Source: Phycisphaerales bacterium (GTDB lineage: Bacteria; Planctomycetota; Phycisphaerae; Phycisphaerales; SM1A02). Taken from it: a stretch of DNA of 6,743 bases. The DNA is taken from the NCBI GenBank assembly GCA_029243925.1, contig JAQWRC010000402.1, forward strand, positions 1-6,743, read 5' to 3'. Positions 1-5,729 of the stretch are shown one piece after another. Numbering within the stretch: position 1 is the first letter of the stretch; each line of letters opens with the position of its first letter. Position numbers and translations under genes: made by a program. The notes beneath the pieces were generated by a model. The model was not told where the DNA came from and did not search any database. It was given only the letters and a program-made list of their open reading frames with translations.

Positions 1-174
1 GGTCCGCCAATGATGTGTGCTGTATTCACGTGCATATTGATCTGGATTCTGGCCGGGTGGTTTGATTCCTATCAGGCCAGCGGGTCATATCTGGGTGTGC
101 TCGGCGTGCTGCTGGGGCTTGGCATGTGGGACGGCTCCCGCCCCAGCACGAACGCGGTTGACAGAGCGGTTTGA
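1..174 (+). CDS. C-terminal end of a membrane protein, possibly O-antigen ligase/polymerase-like (partial)
   Basis: Frame 1 is open from the first base to a TGA at 172-174, giving 57 residues; the start lies outside the window. Two hydrophobic stretches are visible, at about residues 5-20 (rich in I, L, V, W) and 29-43 (YLGVLGVLLGLGMW), consistent with the last two transmembrane helices of a polytopic inner-membrane protein. They are separated by a short polar loop (DSYQASGS). A 14-residue hydrophilic tail follows. A loop with Asp-Ser-x-x-x-x-Ser-Gly before a final Gly/Leu-rich helix is reminiscent of the C-terminus of O-antigen ligase/Wzy-type polysaccharide proteins, but 57 residues are too few to be sure of the family. 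It runs in the same direction as the next gene, 213 bp away, so co-transcription is possible but not evident. Confidence 0.55.
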   Translation, partial: GPPMMCAVFTCILIWILAGWFDSYQASGSYLGVLGVLLGLGMWDGSRPSTNAVDRAV

Positions 175-387
175 ACGGCAGAACAGGCAGAAATGCCGAT
201 GAAACGTCCTTGAGCGGCGTTCACCGAAAATACTGCAATTGGCATGGCATCAGGGTCGTTCCATATGGATACTGGTAAGGATGAACTCGCTGGGCGGTCT
301 CAACGTACTACTCATGCCTGCTTCAACCCGGGATTTCACGTGATTTCAGGCCCCCTCCGGCCTCATTTCAGGAGTACATGAGCAGCC
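175..387 (+). promoter_or_regulatory. Intergenic leader region with direct repeats, palindrome and hairpin
   Basis: This 213-bp gap separates the membrane protein fragment from the exported repeat protein. ATTTCA occurs three times on the same strand, at 333-338, 343-348 and 365-370; start-to-start distances are 10 and 22 bp, roughly one and two helical turns. A perfect 8-bp palindrome, TCACGTGA, lies at 336-343, bridging the first two copies. A small hairpin (AGGCC 348-352, six-base loop, GGCCT 359-363) sits just before the ribosome binding site. A weak promoter-like pair is TTGGCA (239-244) with CATATG (262-267) at 17-bp spacing; the -10 matches consensus at only three positions. No T-tract terminator for the upstream gene is seen. 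A regulatory role is inference from position and symmetry only. Confidence 0.3.
370..374 (+). promoter_or_regulatory. Candidate Shine-Dalgarno AGGAG for the exported repeat protein
   Basis: AGGAG is followed by two ATGs. The one at 378-380 is only 3 nt away and opens a short out-of-frame reading frame. The one at 388-390 is 13 nt away and opens the 726-codon gene. A TGA at 379-381 is in frame with the large gene, so its start cannot be further upstream. The spacing to 388 is longer than ideal, but this is the only purine-rich element nearby. Confidence 0.45.
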
Positions 388-2568
388 ATGTTTTCTTGCA
401 GAAGCACAACCTTTCTTGCTTCCATGACGGTGTGCGCGGTGGCCCTGTCAATGCACTCAACGGCGAATGCCGAAGCATGGATCATTGGTGTGGGAGATTT
501 CGGCTCATCGCCCGACAACGATACGCCTGACAATATTGAGGATCTGATCTGGTTTGATCAGGACAACCGCTGGATCTTCATTCAGTACCTCAATGACGAT
601 GGAATTTCGGTTCGAAATGCACCTGGGTCGATCGATCGAATCAGAGTGAGAACACGTGGTACTGGCTACATGTCCAGCGATGCACTCGTCATTGACAATA
701 CGACGACAAGCGGCGTCGGCCTTGAAGCCTCGTTGAATGTGACGGGGCCGATACAGCAACTCACTGTCGAAGACGCGGGTCGAGATTATCCAATAGGCCT
801 TCTTGATTTGACGGATTCCAACCCGGCTTCATCCGGGGGCGAGGATTTTGCAGCTCAGGTGCTTACGGTTTCAGGTGGATTACCCGCCGCGCCGGAAAGT
901 TCCGGCCAGGTGGCGGCAATCATGGTGTCAAAAGCAGGCAGTGGTTATCCCATTGATGAGGACACCGGTGCACCTATCCCAATCGCACTGATTACTGGAT
1001 TTGGCGAAAATGATTGCACCGCCCTGATTGAGCCGGCGTTGGATGGAACTCTTGCCGTGGGGACATTTGTTGCGAACTTCGTGGAGCGAGGTTCCGGATT
1101 CACATCCACTCCGACCGTATTCAACCCAGCCGAAGCGTCAGAAGATCCGGCCGAGTTCCAGGCCGTCCTGTACGGGGGAATCAATCCTGATCCCGTTATT
1201 TTGCAGGGTCTTCTTACCTCAACTGGATCCGGCTATGAGGAGGATCCTGTCTTTCAGATTGGTGATGGCACGCAGGGAACAGGAGCCCGAATCACAGCAT
1301 CCCGAGGTCCGGGTCCGGTGGATTCCGTCAGCGTAGACAATCCAGGAGCCAACTACGCCGTGGCTCCAGGCGCAGCCATCAACGATACCAGTGAAATCGG
1401 TGGCGTTGATGACGATGGGACGGGCGCAAATCTGATTGCGATCATCAATGAGAATGGTCCGCGACCACTGACGATGGAAGGATCTTCCGCGCCGATCAAT
1501 GTCAGTCTGGGATGGCACCCATATGGGGGGGACTTTGATGGTGACGGAGACAATGACATCTTCTGGTACAGCTACCGGAACAAGTCCGCGGCATTGTGGA
1601 TCATGGAAGCAGGGTCCGTTGCCGACAAGGGCTACATGCTCTTTGGTGGTATTTCAGATACATGGCGAGTCGCGGGCGTCGGGGACTTCAATCTCGACAC
1701 AATCCCCGAGGTCTTCTTCCACAACCGTGTTACTGGCGCTACTGCGATATGGAACATCAACTATGTTCCCGGCGAACCCGAACTCTGGCTTGGTGTAGGC
1801 AGCGGATACGGCCAGCGTGTTCGCAACACGGATTGGGCGCCATTTGCAGTCAGTGACATAACTTCAGGGCATGAGGGTGCTGAAGTGTTCTGGCACAACG
1901 ATTACACCGGTGCACCGGCCATATGGCTTTTGAACCAAGGCAACCCCCGTGGTTCATATGAAAGCAGGTACATCACGACGCCAGATGGCAGCAGAGCGCA
2001 TGCAAGCGAAGGGTGGCTTGCACGTGATTTGGGTGATTTCGACGGCAATGGCGTGGCCGGTGACATCCTGTGGCACAACATCGATGACGGTGAAGCAGCC
2101 ATATGGCTCATGAATTTCCAGTTGCTGCGCGAATCCGAGCTTATTGATTATCAAGGTCAGGCAGCTATTACCGACTGGACTCCAGTTGCTGCCGGTGGAT
2201 TTACAACCGACTTGAACGTTCCATTCTCGAATGTGTATTTGAGGCAGGCTGACAACCCGCATGCAACGATGGGCTGGCAGATGATTCGTGAAATTATAAG
2301 TGGCCTTGCCTTGGACGATGATCCCCAAAACAGCATCGAGTATTTGGACGTGGGGCTGATCCTGTCTCCATTCGACATCTTTCAAGTCATCGAGTTCGAT
2401 GCCAATGGCACAGTCAGCGCGATTCCCATGCCGCCCAGTGAATTCGACGAGGAGAGCTCCAGCAGCGATTCCAGCTCCAGTGGCTCCAGTGGCTCGGGCG
2501 ATTCGGATGATGGCTTCAATATCGACGATTTCGATATCAATGATCCCAGCACGTGGCCTTCAGGCTGA
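388..2568 (+). CDS. Exported mosaic repeat protein (FG-GAP/VCBS-like blades with GxGY-repeat insertion)
   Basis: The 726-residue product starts with a Sec-type signal peptide: Arg5, a hydrophobic core at about 9-21, and an ANA-EA cleavage site near residue 28. The mature part opens with a blade-like unit (GDF at 36-38, IWF at 54-56, ending near 69). Residues about 77-351 form a different repeat region with six GxGY-like motifs. FG-GAP/VCBS-like units follow, with GDF or similar openings at about 381, 432, 489, 549 and 604; most close with an (A)IW(L/I)(M/L) strand. D382-D384-D386 and D550-D552-N554 look like DxDxDG calcium-binding loops. The C-terminus is a Ser/Gly/Asp-rich linker (about 689-708) and a short acidic end finishing in DPSTWPSG. 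FG-GAP-type repeats usually build calcium-stabilised beta-propellers in secreted or surface proteins, so binding or adhesion is likely; no catalytic motif was seen. The start is fixed by an in-frame TGA at 379-381. Exact function unknown. Confidence 0.9.
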   Translation: MFSCRSTTFLASMTVCAVALSMHSTANAEAWIIGVGDFGSSPDNDTPDNIEDLIWFDQDNRWIFIQYLNDDGISVRNAPGSIDRIRVRTRGTGYMSSDALVIDNTTTSGVGLEASLNVTGPIQQLTVEDAGRDYPIGLLDLTDSNPASSGGEDFAAQVLTVSGGLPAAPESSGQVAAIMVSKAGSGYPIDEDTGAPIPIALITGFGENDCTALIEPALDGTLAVGTFVANFVERGSGFTSTPTVFNPAEASEDPAEFQAVLYGGINPDPVILQGLLTSTGSGYEEDPVFQIGDGTQGTGARITASRGPGPVDSVSVDNPGANYAVAPGAAINDTSEIGGVDDDGTGANLIAIINENGPRPLTMEGSSAPINVSLGWHPYGGDFDGDGDNDIFWYSYRNKSAALWIMEAGSVADKGYMLFGGISDTWRVAGVGDFNLDTIPEVFFHNRVTGATAIWNINYVPGEPELWLGVGSGYGQRVRNTDWAPFAVSDITSGHEGAEVFWHNDYTGAPAIWLLNQGNPRGSYESRYITTPDGSRAHASEGWLARDLGDFDGNGVAGDILWHNIDDGEAAIWLMNFQLLRESELIDYQGQAAITDWTPVAAGGFTTDLNVPFSNVYLRQADNPHATMGWQMIREIISGLALDDDPQNSIEYLDVGLILSPFDIFQVIEFDANGTVSAIPMPPSEFDEESSSSDSSSSGSSGSGDSDDGFNIDDFDINDPSTWPSG
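616..1440 (+). repeat. Degenerate GxGY protein repeats (six copies, 40-53 residues apart)
   Basis: Within the exported protein, a motif of beta-strand residues followed by G-x-G-Y/F recurs at residues 91 (GTGY), 131 (GRDY), 184 (GSGY), 235 (GSGF), 280 (GSGY) and 320 (GANY), with spacings of 40, 53, 51, 45 and 40. Copies are commonly preceded by a strand such as IRVRTR, LTVEDA, IMVSKA or VSVDNP. Similar units occur in phage tail and bacterial surface proteins. DNA identity between copies is low, so this is an old protein-level repeat and not a recent tandem duplication. Confidence 0.7.
1528..2283 (+). repeat. FG-GAP/VCBS-like blade repeats
   Basis: About five units of 50-60 residues each open with GDF(D/N) or a degenerate form, continue with D(I/V)FW or EVFFHN, and in most cases close with an AIW(L)M-type strand. 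Openings are at protein residues 381, 432, 489, 549 and 604. The first and fourth keep full acidic DxDxDG loops; the second and third are eroded (GDFNLDTIPE, SDITSGHEGAE) and the fifth has lost the loop. With the isolated blade at residues 31-69, six or more blades of a propeller could be present. Confidence 0.75.
2443..2565 (+). repeat. Ser/Asp-rich low-complexity C-terminal tail, with a 9-bp tandem repeat
   Basis: The last 41 codons encode an acidic start (EFDEES), a Ser/Gly-rich linker, and an Asp-rich end with FNIDD-FDIND and a final STWPSG. At DNA level the Ser codons are repetitive: CCAGTGGCT occurs twice in perfect tandem at 2477-2485 and 2486-2494, so this stretch could vary in length by slippage. 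The layout resembles a flexible linker followed by a short C-terminal sorting or attachment tag, but it is not a recognised PEP-CTERM or LPxTG signal. Confidence 0.6.
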
Positions 2569-2582
2569 CGGCGTCGATCAAT

Positions 2583-3392
2583 TCAACCTTTGTTTTCACA
2601 CGCAGGCTGCCAGATCGGGTCGCCCGGTTCGTGACCCAGCACGAGTCGCCAGCGTTCGTTCACAGCGTGCTCCAGTAGGTCTCGCTTGGATTCCATGTTG
2701 GTGTAGGGCAGCATGTCGTATCCCATTGAATATGCCAAGCCTTCATGGTTTCTGGTCGGCATGACATCGCCGGGGAAGCAGACGGTGCCGAGTTCATCTG
2801 TGAATCGAATGGCCTGCTGGCCCCAGGTGTGTCCGGGCATCGGGAGCACGGCGATCCCCGGGAGCACCTCGACTTCACCCTCATGGCACTCGATCTGTTT
2901 GCTGACCGGCTCGAGATGTGTTTGCAAATACGTTCCACGCATCGTGCTTCGATTGCTCAGGGCGTCGTCCCACTCCCGCCGCTGCACATGTATTCGCGCA
3001 TTGGTGAAGGTGCTGACAGGTTCACCTTCGACATCACAGTGTGTCAGTCCTCCAGCGTGGTCAAAGTGCAGATGGGTGAGGATGACGTGATCGATCGAAC
3101 GTGGATCGACGTCGATTTCTGCAAGTGCGTCCTGAATGCACCGTTCCTCCATGCAATAGATGTCACGCTGCTTCTTCGACCACTTGTTTCCGCTTCCCGT
3201 TTCGATCAAGACACGTTGTTCGCCGCGTTCAAGCAGCAGGCAGTTCGTCTGGAGGGGGATCCGGTTGCGGGAGTCGGGCTCAACGGCTTTCGACCACAGC
3301 GCCTTGGGAACGATTCCGAACATGCTTCCACCGTCAAGGCGGAATGCGCCCGCCCGAAGCAGGGCCCAGGACCAGTGGTCAGTATGCGTCAC
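2583..3392 (-). CDS. MBL-fold metallo-hydrolase
   Basis: The 269-residue product has the complete metallo-beta-lactamase-fold metal site: THLHFDHAGG with His107, His109, Asp111 and His112, then His188 (MPGHTWG), Asp209 (FPGDV) and His254 (LGHEP), together a di-metal (usually zinc) centre. An N-terminal segment at residues 14-33, containing GAFRLDGG and MFGIVPKALW, is typical of a subgroup near the lactonase-like/YtnP-type MBL hydrolases. No signal peptide is seen, so it is probably cytoplasmic. The start is a GTG at 3392-3390 whose bases overlap the TGA of the upstream E2 gene (GTGA), pointing to translational coupling; no Shine-Dalgarno is visible. A later ATG (residue 24) would cut off the conserved N-terminal segment and is less likely. 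Substrate unknown: lactone, thioester or other ester are all possible from the fold. It is the last gene of the dehydrogenase operon and ends 14 bp from the convergent repeat-protein gene. Confidence 0.9.
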   Translation of the reverse strand: MTHTDHWSWALLRAGAFRLDGGSMFGIVPKALWSKAVEPDSRNRIPLQTNCLLLERGEQRVLIETGSGNKWSKKQRDIYCMEERCIQDALAEIDVDPRSIDHVILTHLHFDHAGGLTHCDVEGEPVSTFTNARIHVQRREWDDALSNRSTMRGTYLQTHLEPVSKQIECHEGEVEVLPGIAVLPMPGHTWGQQAIRFTDELGTVCFPGDVMPTRNHEGLAYSMGYDMLPYTNMESKRDLLEHAVNERWRLVLGHEPGDPIWQPACENKG

Positions 3393-4723
3393 AGTTGCGG
3401 CAGGAGCGTGGTCGGATCCTGAAGCAGATGCGTGACCGTATTGAGGAAGCGGGCACCCTCGGCTCCATCGACAACGCGGTGGTCGCAGCTAAGACTCAGG
3501 GGCAGCACCGATCCGGCGTAGAACACGCCATCGCGAGTCAACACACGCTCGCGGCTTCTGCCAACGGCCATGATCGCAACTTCCGGGTAGTTGATGATCG
3601 GCGTCGCAAATGCGCCGCCAGCGGAGCCGACATTCGAGATCGTGAAGGTGCCGCCGGTCAATCGTTCCCGATCAATGCTCCGATCGCGACATCCGGAGGC
3701 AAGCTCGGTCACGGCATCGGCCAGTTGCACGACGGACAACGTATCCGCATCCTGGATGACAGGCACCATCAACCCATGCTCGGTATCAACGGCACAGCCA
3801 AGGTGGACATGACTCTTGAGGTGTATCTCTTCCACGAAGTCATCGACGTTCGCATTGAGCATCGGATGTTTTCGCAGTGCCTTCGAGACCGCTGTAAGGA
3901 CGAAGGGCAGCAAGCTGAGGCGGCGCCCCAACAACTGTTCGAGTCCTGCACGCTTCTTTTCGAGTTCCGTCACATCGGCCTCGTCGACAACCGTGAAGTG
4001 CACGGTTGTCTGCACGGAGTGATGGAGAGCCTGGGCAATCTTGCGTCGCACACCCTTGAACGGAATGCGTTCAGCGACGCCTTCCAGAGGGAGCGCGACG
4101 GGAGTGGCCAGCGGCATATTGGATGCCGGAGGTTCAGCGTGTTGGGCGGCTTTCAGCACCGGTGCGATGGGTGCAGCCGGAGTCCCGCTGGACTGGGCGT
4201 GCACATCGCTGGCGGTGACTCGACCTCCACGGCCGGTGCCCTGAATCGCGTTGATGTCGATGTCAAGTTCCCGGGCAATGCGTCGAACGGCTGGTGTGGC
4301 CATCGATTTTCCGCCCGCATCGGCAATGGGGGCTTCGACTCGCCGGGCAAAGGAGGTAGGCACGGACAGGGTGGAATCGACACTGCCGACGACTGTTCCG
4401 GCATCTTCTTTTTCAGGTTCAACCACATCACCACCGACCGGCTCCTCGTCGCTCCCGCCAGTTGCGCCAATGTCGTAGGTGACGAGGGTATTGCCGACGT
4501 TCACGATGTCGCCTTCGCTGCCATGCAGTTCCTTGACCGTTCCAGGCCACGGGCTGGGCACCTCGACAAGCGCCTTGTCGGTTTCCATCTCGGCAAGCGT
4601 CTGGTGCTCCTTGACCGTCTCGCCGGGAGTGACGCGCCAGCGCACGATCTCGGCCTCGTGAACACCTTCACCGAGGTCGGGGAGTATGAAGTGGGACTGA
4701 TCTGCTGGTTGCTTCGTGGCCAT
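3389..4723 (-). CDS. pdhC: Dihydrolipoyl acyltransferase (E2) of a pyruvate/2-oxoacid dehydrogenase complex
   Basis: E2 carries acyl groups on lipoyl-lysine and transfers them to CoA, forming the core of the complex. The 444-residue product has one lipoyl domain (about 11-85, starting FILPDLGEGVHEAEIV; lipoylated Lys50 in METDKA), an acidic linker, a peripheral-subunit-binding domain (about 138-175, ATPAVRRIARELDID and GTGRGGRVTASDV), a second Ala/Pro-rich linker, and the catalytic domain (about 215-444) with the active-site motif DHRVVDG (His415). Length and single lipoyl domain fit the Bacillus PdhC type. The reading frame stays open upstream to 4906, but that extension overlaps E1 beta and has no E2 character; the ATG at 4723-4721 (MATKQPADQS) is right. 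The bases before it (ACACCACATACGCACC) contain no Shine-Dalgarno, so translation may depend on coupling with E1 beta, which ends 16 bp earlier. A branched-chain E2 is the main alternative. Confidence 0.95.
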   Translation of the reverse strand: MATKQPADQSHFILPDLGEGVHEAEIVRWRVTPGETVKEHQTLAEMETDKALVEVPSPWPGTVKELHGSEGDIVNVGNTLVTYDIGATGGSDEEPVGGDVVEPEKEDAGTVVGSVDSTLSVPTSFARRVEAPIADAGGKSMATPAVRRIARELDIDINAIQGTGRGGRVTASDVHAQSSGTPAAPIAPVLKAAQHAEPPASNMPLATPVALPLEGVAERIPFKGVRRKIAQALHHSVQTTVHFTVVDEADVTELEKKRAGLEQLLGRRLSLLPFVLTAVSKALRKHPMLNANVDDFVEEIHLKSHVHLGCAVDTEHGLMVPVIQDADTLSVVQLADAVTELASGCRDRSIDRERLTGGTFTISNVGSAGGAFATPIINYPEVAIMAVGRSRERVLTRDGVFYAGSVLPLSLSCDHRVVDGAEGARFLNTVTHLLQDPTTLLPQL

Positions 4724-4739
4724 GGTGCGTATGTGGTGT

Positions 4740-5708
4740 TCAGTAGGAGGTGACGTCAGCGATCGCCTGCTCGATCCGTTCGGCATCGGGCAGGTAATCC
4801 AGTTCAAGTTTGTAGTAGGGCATGATGCAGTCGAATCCGGTGACCCGCTGCACAGGTGCTTCCAGATGCAGGAAGCATTCTTCCATGATCCTCGTGGCGA
4901 TTTCACTGCCCAGTCCGCAGGTCATCGGTGCTTCATGCACGATGACGGCACGTCCGGTGTTGCGGACGCTGTTGGAGACGGTTTCCATGTCGAATGGCTG
5001 GATGGTCCGCAGGTCGATGAGTTCAATGTCCCTTCCGGAGGACTCGATGGCATTCATGCATTGCACGACGGACGCGCCCCATGAAATCATGGTCAGTTCG
5101 CTTCCTTCTCGAACGACACGAGCTTTGCCGATGGGCACGGTGTACTCATCCTCAGGAACCTCCTCACGGAAGGCCCGATAGATTCGTTTGGGTTCGAAGA
5201 AGATGACGGGGTCCGGATCTCGAATCGCACTGATCAAGAGGCCTTTGGCGTCGTAGGGGGAACTTGGCATGACGACCTTCAGGCCAGGAGTATGGGTGTA
5301 GATCGCTTCTGGACTGTCGCTGTGGAGCTCGGGAGCGTGAATACCGCCCCCGATGGGAACACGGACAGTCATTGGAACCGTATAGGCGCCGCGGGTTCGT
5401 GTCCGCATTCTGGCTGCGTGTGTGCACAGTTGATCGTATGCAGGGCCAAGAAATCCTTCGAACTGAATTTCCGGGACGGGGCGGAGCCCGCCCATCGCCA
5501 GGCCGACAGACGTTCCCATGATGCCGGATTCAGAAAGGGGAGAGTCGACCACGCGATCTCCACCGAATCGCTTGTGCAGTCCCTCCGTGACCCGGAAGAC
5601 GCCGCCGTTGATGCCAACGTCCTCTCCGAGGATAAGCACACGATCATCCCGCTCCATCTCCTGGATGAGAGCGAGATTGATGGCTTGAACTAGGGTGAGA
5701 TTCGCCAT
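4740..5708 (-). CDS. pdhB: Pyruvate dehydrogenase E1 component, beta subunit
   Basis: With the alpha subunit this forms the TPP-dependent alpha2beta2 decarboxylase that reductively acylates lipoyl-E2. The 322-residue product is full length for the family (about 325). Seen in order: LILGEDVG (Glu29, position of the conserved cofactor-activating Glu), GVFRVTEGL, the DSPLSESGIMGTSVGLA segment, PEIQFEGF (81-86), GGGIHAPELHSDSPEA (120-135), VVMPSSPYDAKGLL, FFEPKRIYR, and the C-terminal domain with DLRTIQPFD, VIVHEAP and LDYLPDAERIEQA. GGGIHAPELHSDS resembles the Bacillus PdhB form (recalled as GGGVHTPELHADS) more than the HSQS form of many other E1 betas, which favours pyruvate as substrate, although branched-chain 2-oxoacids are not excluded. 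The ATG is at 5708-5706; GGAG lies about 13 nt upstream, a weak site. It lies 21 bp after E1 alpha and 16 bp before E2. Confidence 0.95.
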   Translation of the reverse strand: MANLTLVQAINLALIQEMERDDRVLILGEDVGINGGVFRVTEGLHKRFGGDRVVDSPLSESGIMGTSVGLAMGGLRPVPEIQFEGFLGPAYDQLCTHAARMRTRTRGAYTVPMTVRVPIGGGIHAPELHSDSPEAIYTHTPGLKVVMPSSPYDAKGLLISAIRDPDPVIFFEPKRIYRAFREEVPEDEYTVPIGKARVVREGSELTMISWGASVVQCMNAIESSGRDIELIDLRTIQPFDMETVSNSVRNTGRAVIVHEAPMTCGLGSEIATRIMEECFLHLEAPVQRVTGFDCIMPYYKLELDYLPDAERIEQAIADVTSY

Positions 5709-5729
5709 GGTTCGTAACTACTCCGGACT

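Noticed and set aside
388..480. Lipoprotein signal on the exported protein (Cys4 or Cys16)
   Set aside because: The residues before Cys16 (MTV) do not fit a lipobox and Cys4 is too close to the start. A standard signal peptidase I site (ANA-EA) is present.
378..536. Short open frame from ATG 378, nearest to the AGGAG
   Set aside because: It is only 3 nt from the AGGAG, about 50 codons long, overlaps the large gene in another frame, and encodes nothing recognisable.
2551..2600. Rho-independent terminator between the convergent genes
   Set aside because: The best stem (GCC-TTCA-GGC at 2556-2565) has only 3 bp and the T-rich run is more than 20 bases away.
3101..4753. A 550-codon open frame on the plus strand, antisense to the hydrolase and E2 genes
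   Set aside because: Its translation has no recognisable domain and is rich in Arg, Gly, His and Ser in a way typical of the antisense of a G+C-rich gene. The minus strand carries two clear enzyme genes with complete catalytic motifs over the same bases.
4724..4906. N-terminal extension of E2 by 61 residues, starting at 4906
   Set aside because: These residues overlap the 3' end of E1 beta in another frame and have no E2 similarity. The normal E2 N-terminus with its lipoyl domain begins right after the ATG at 4723.
5028..5427. Small minus- and plus-strand open frames overlapping E1 beta
   Set aside because: All lie within the strongly supported E1 beta gene, lack domain features and are explained as other-frame shadows.
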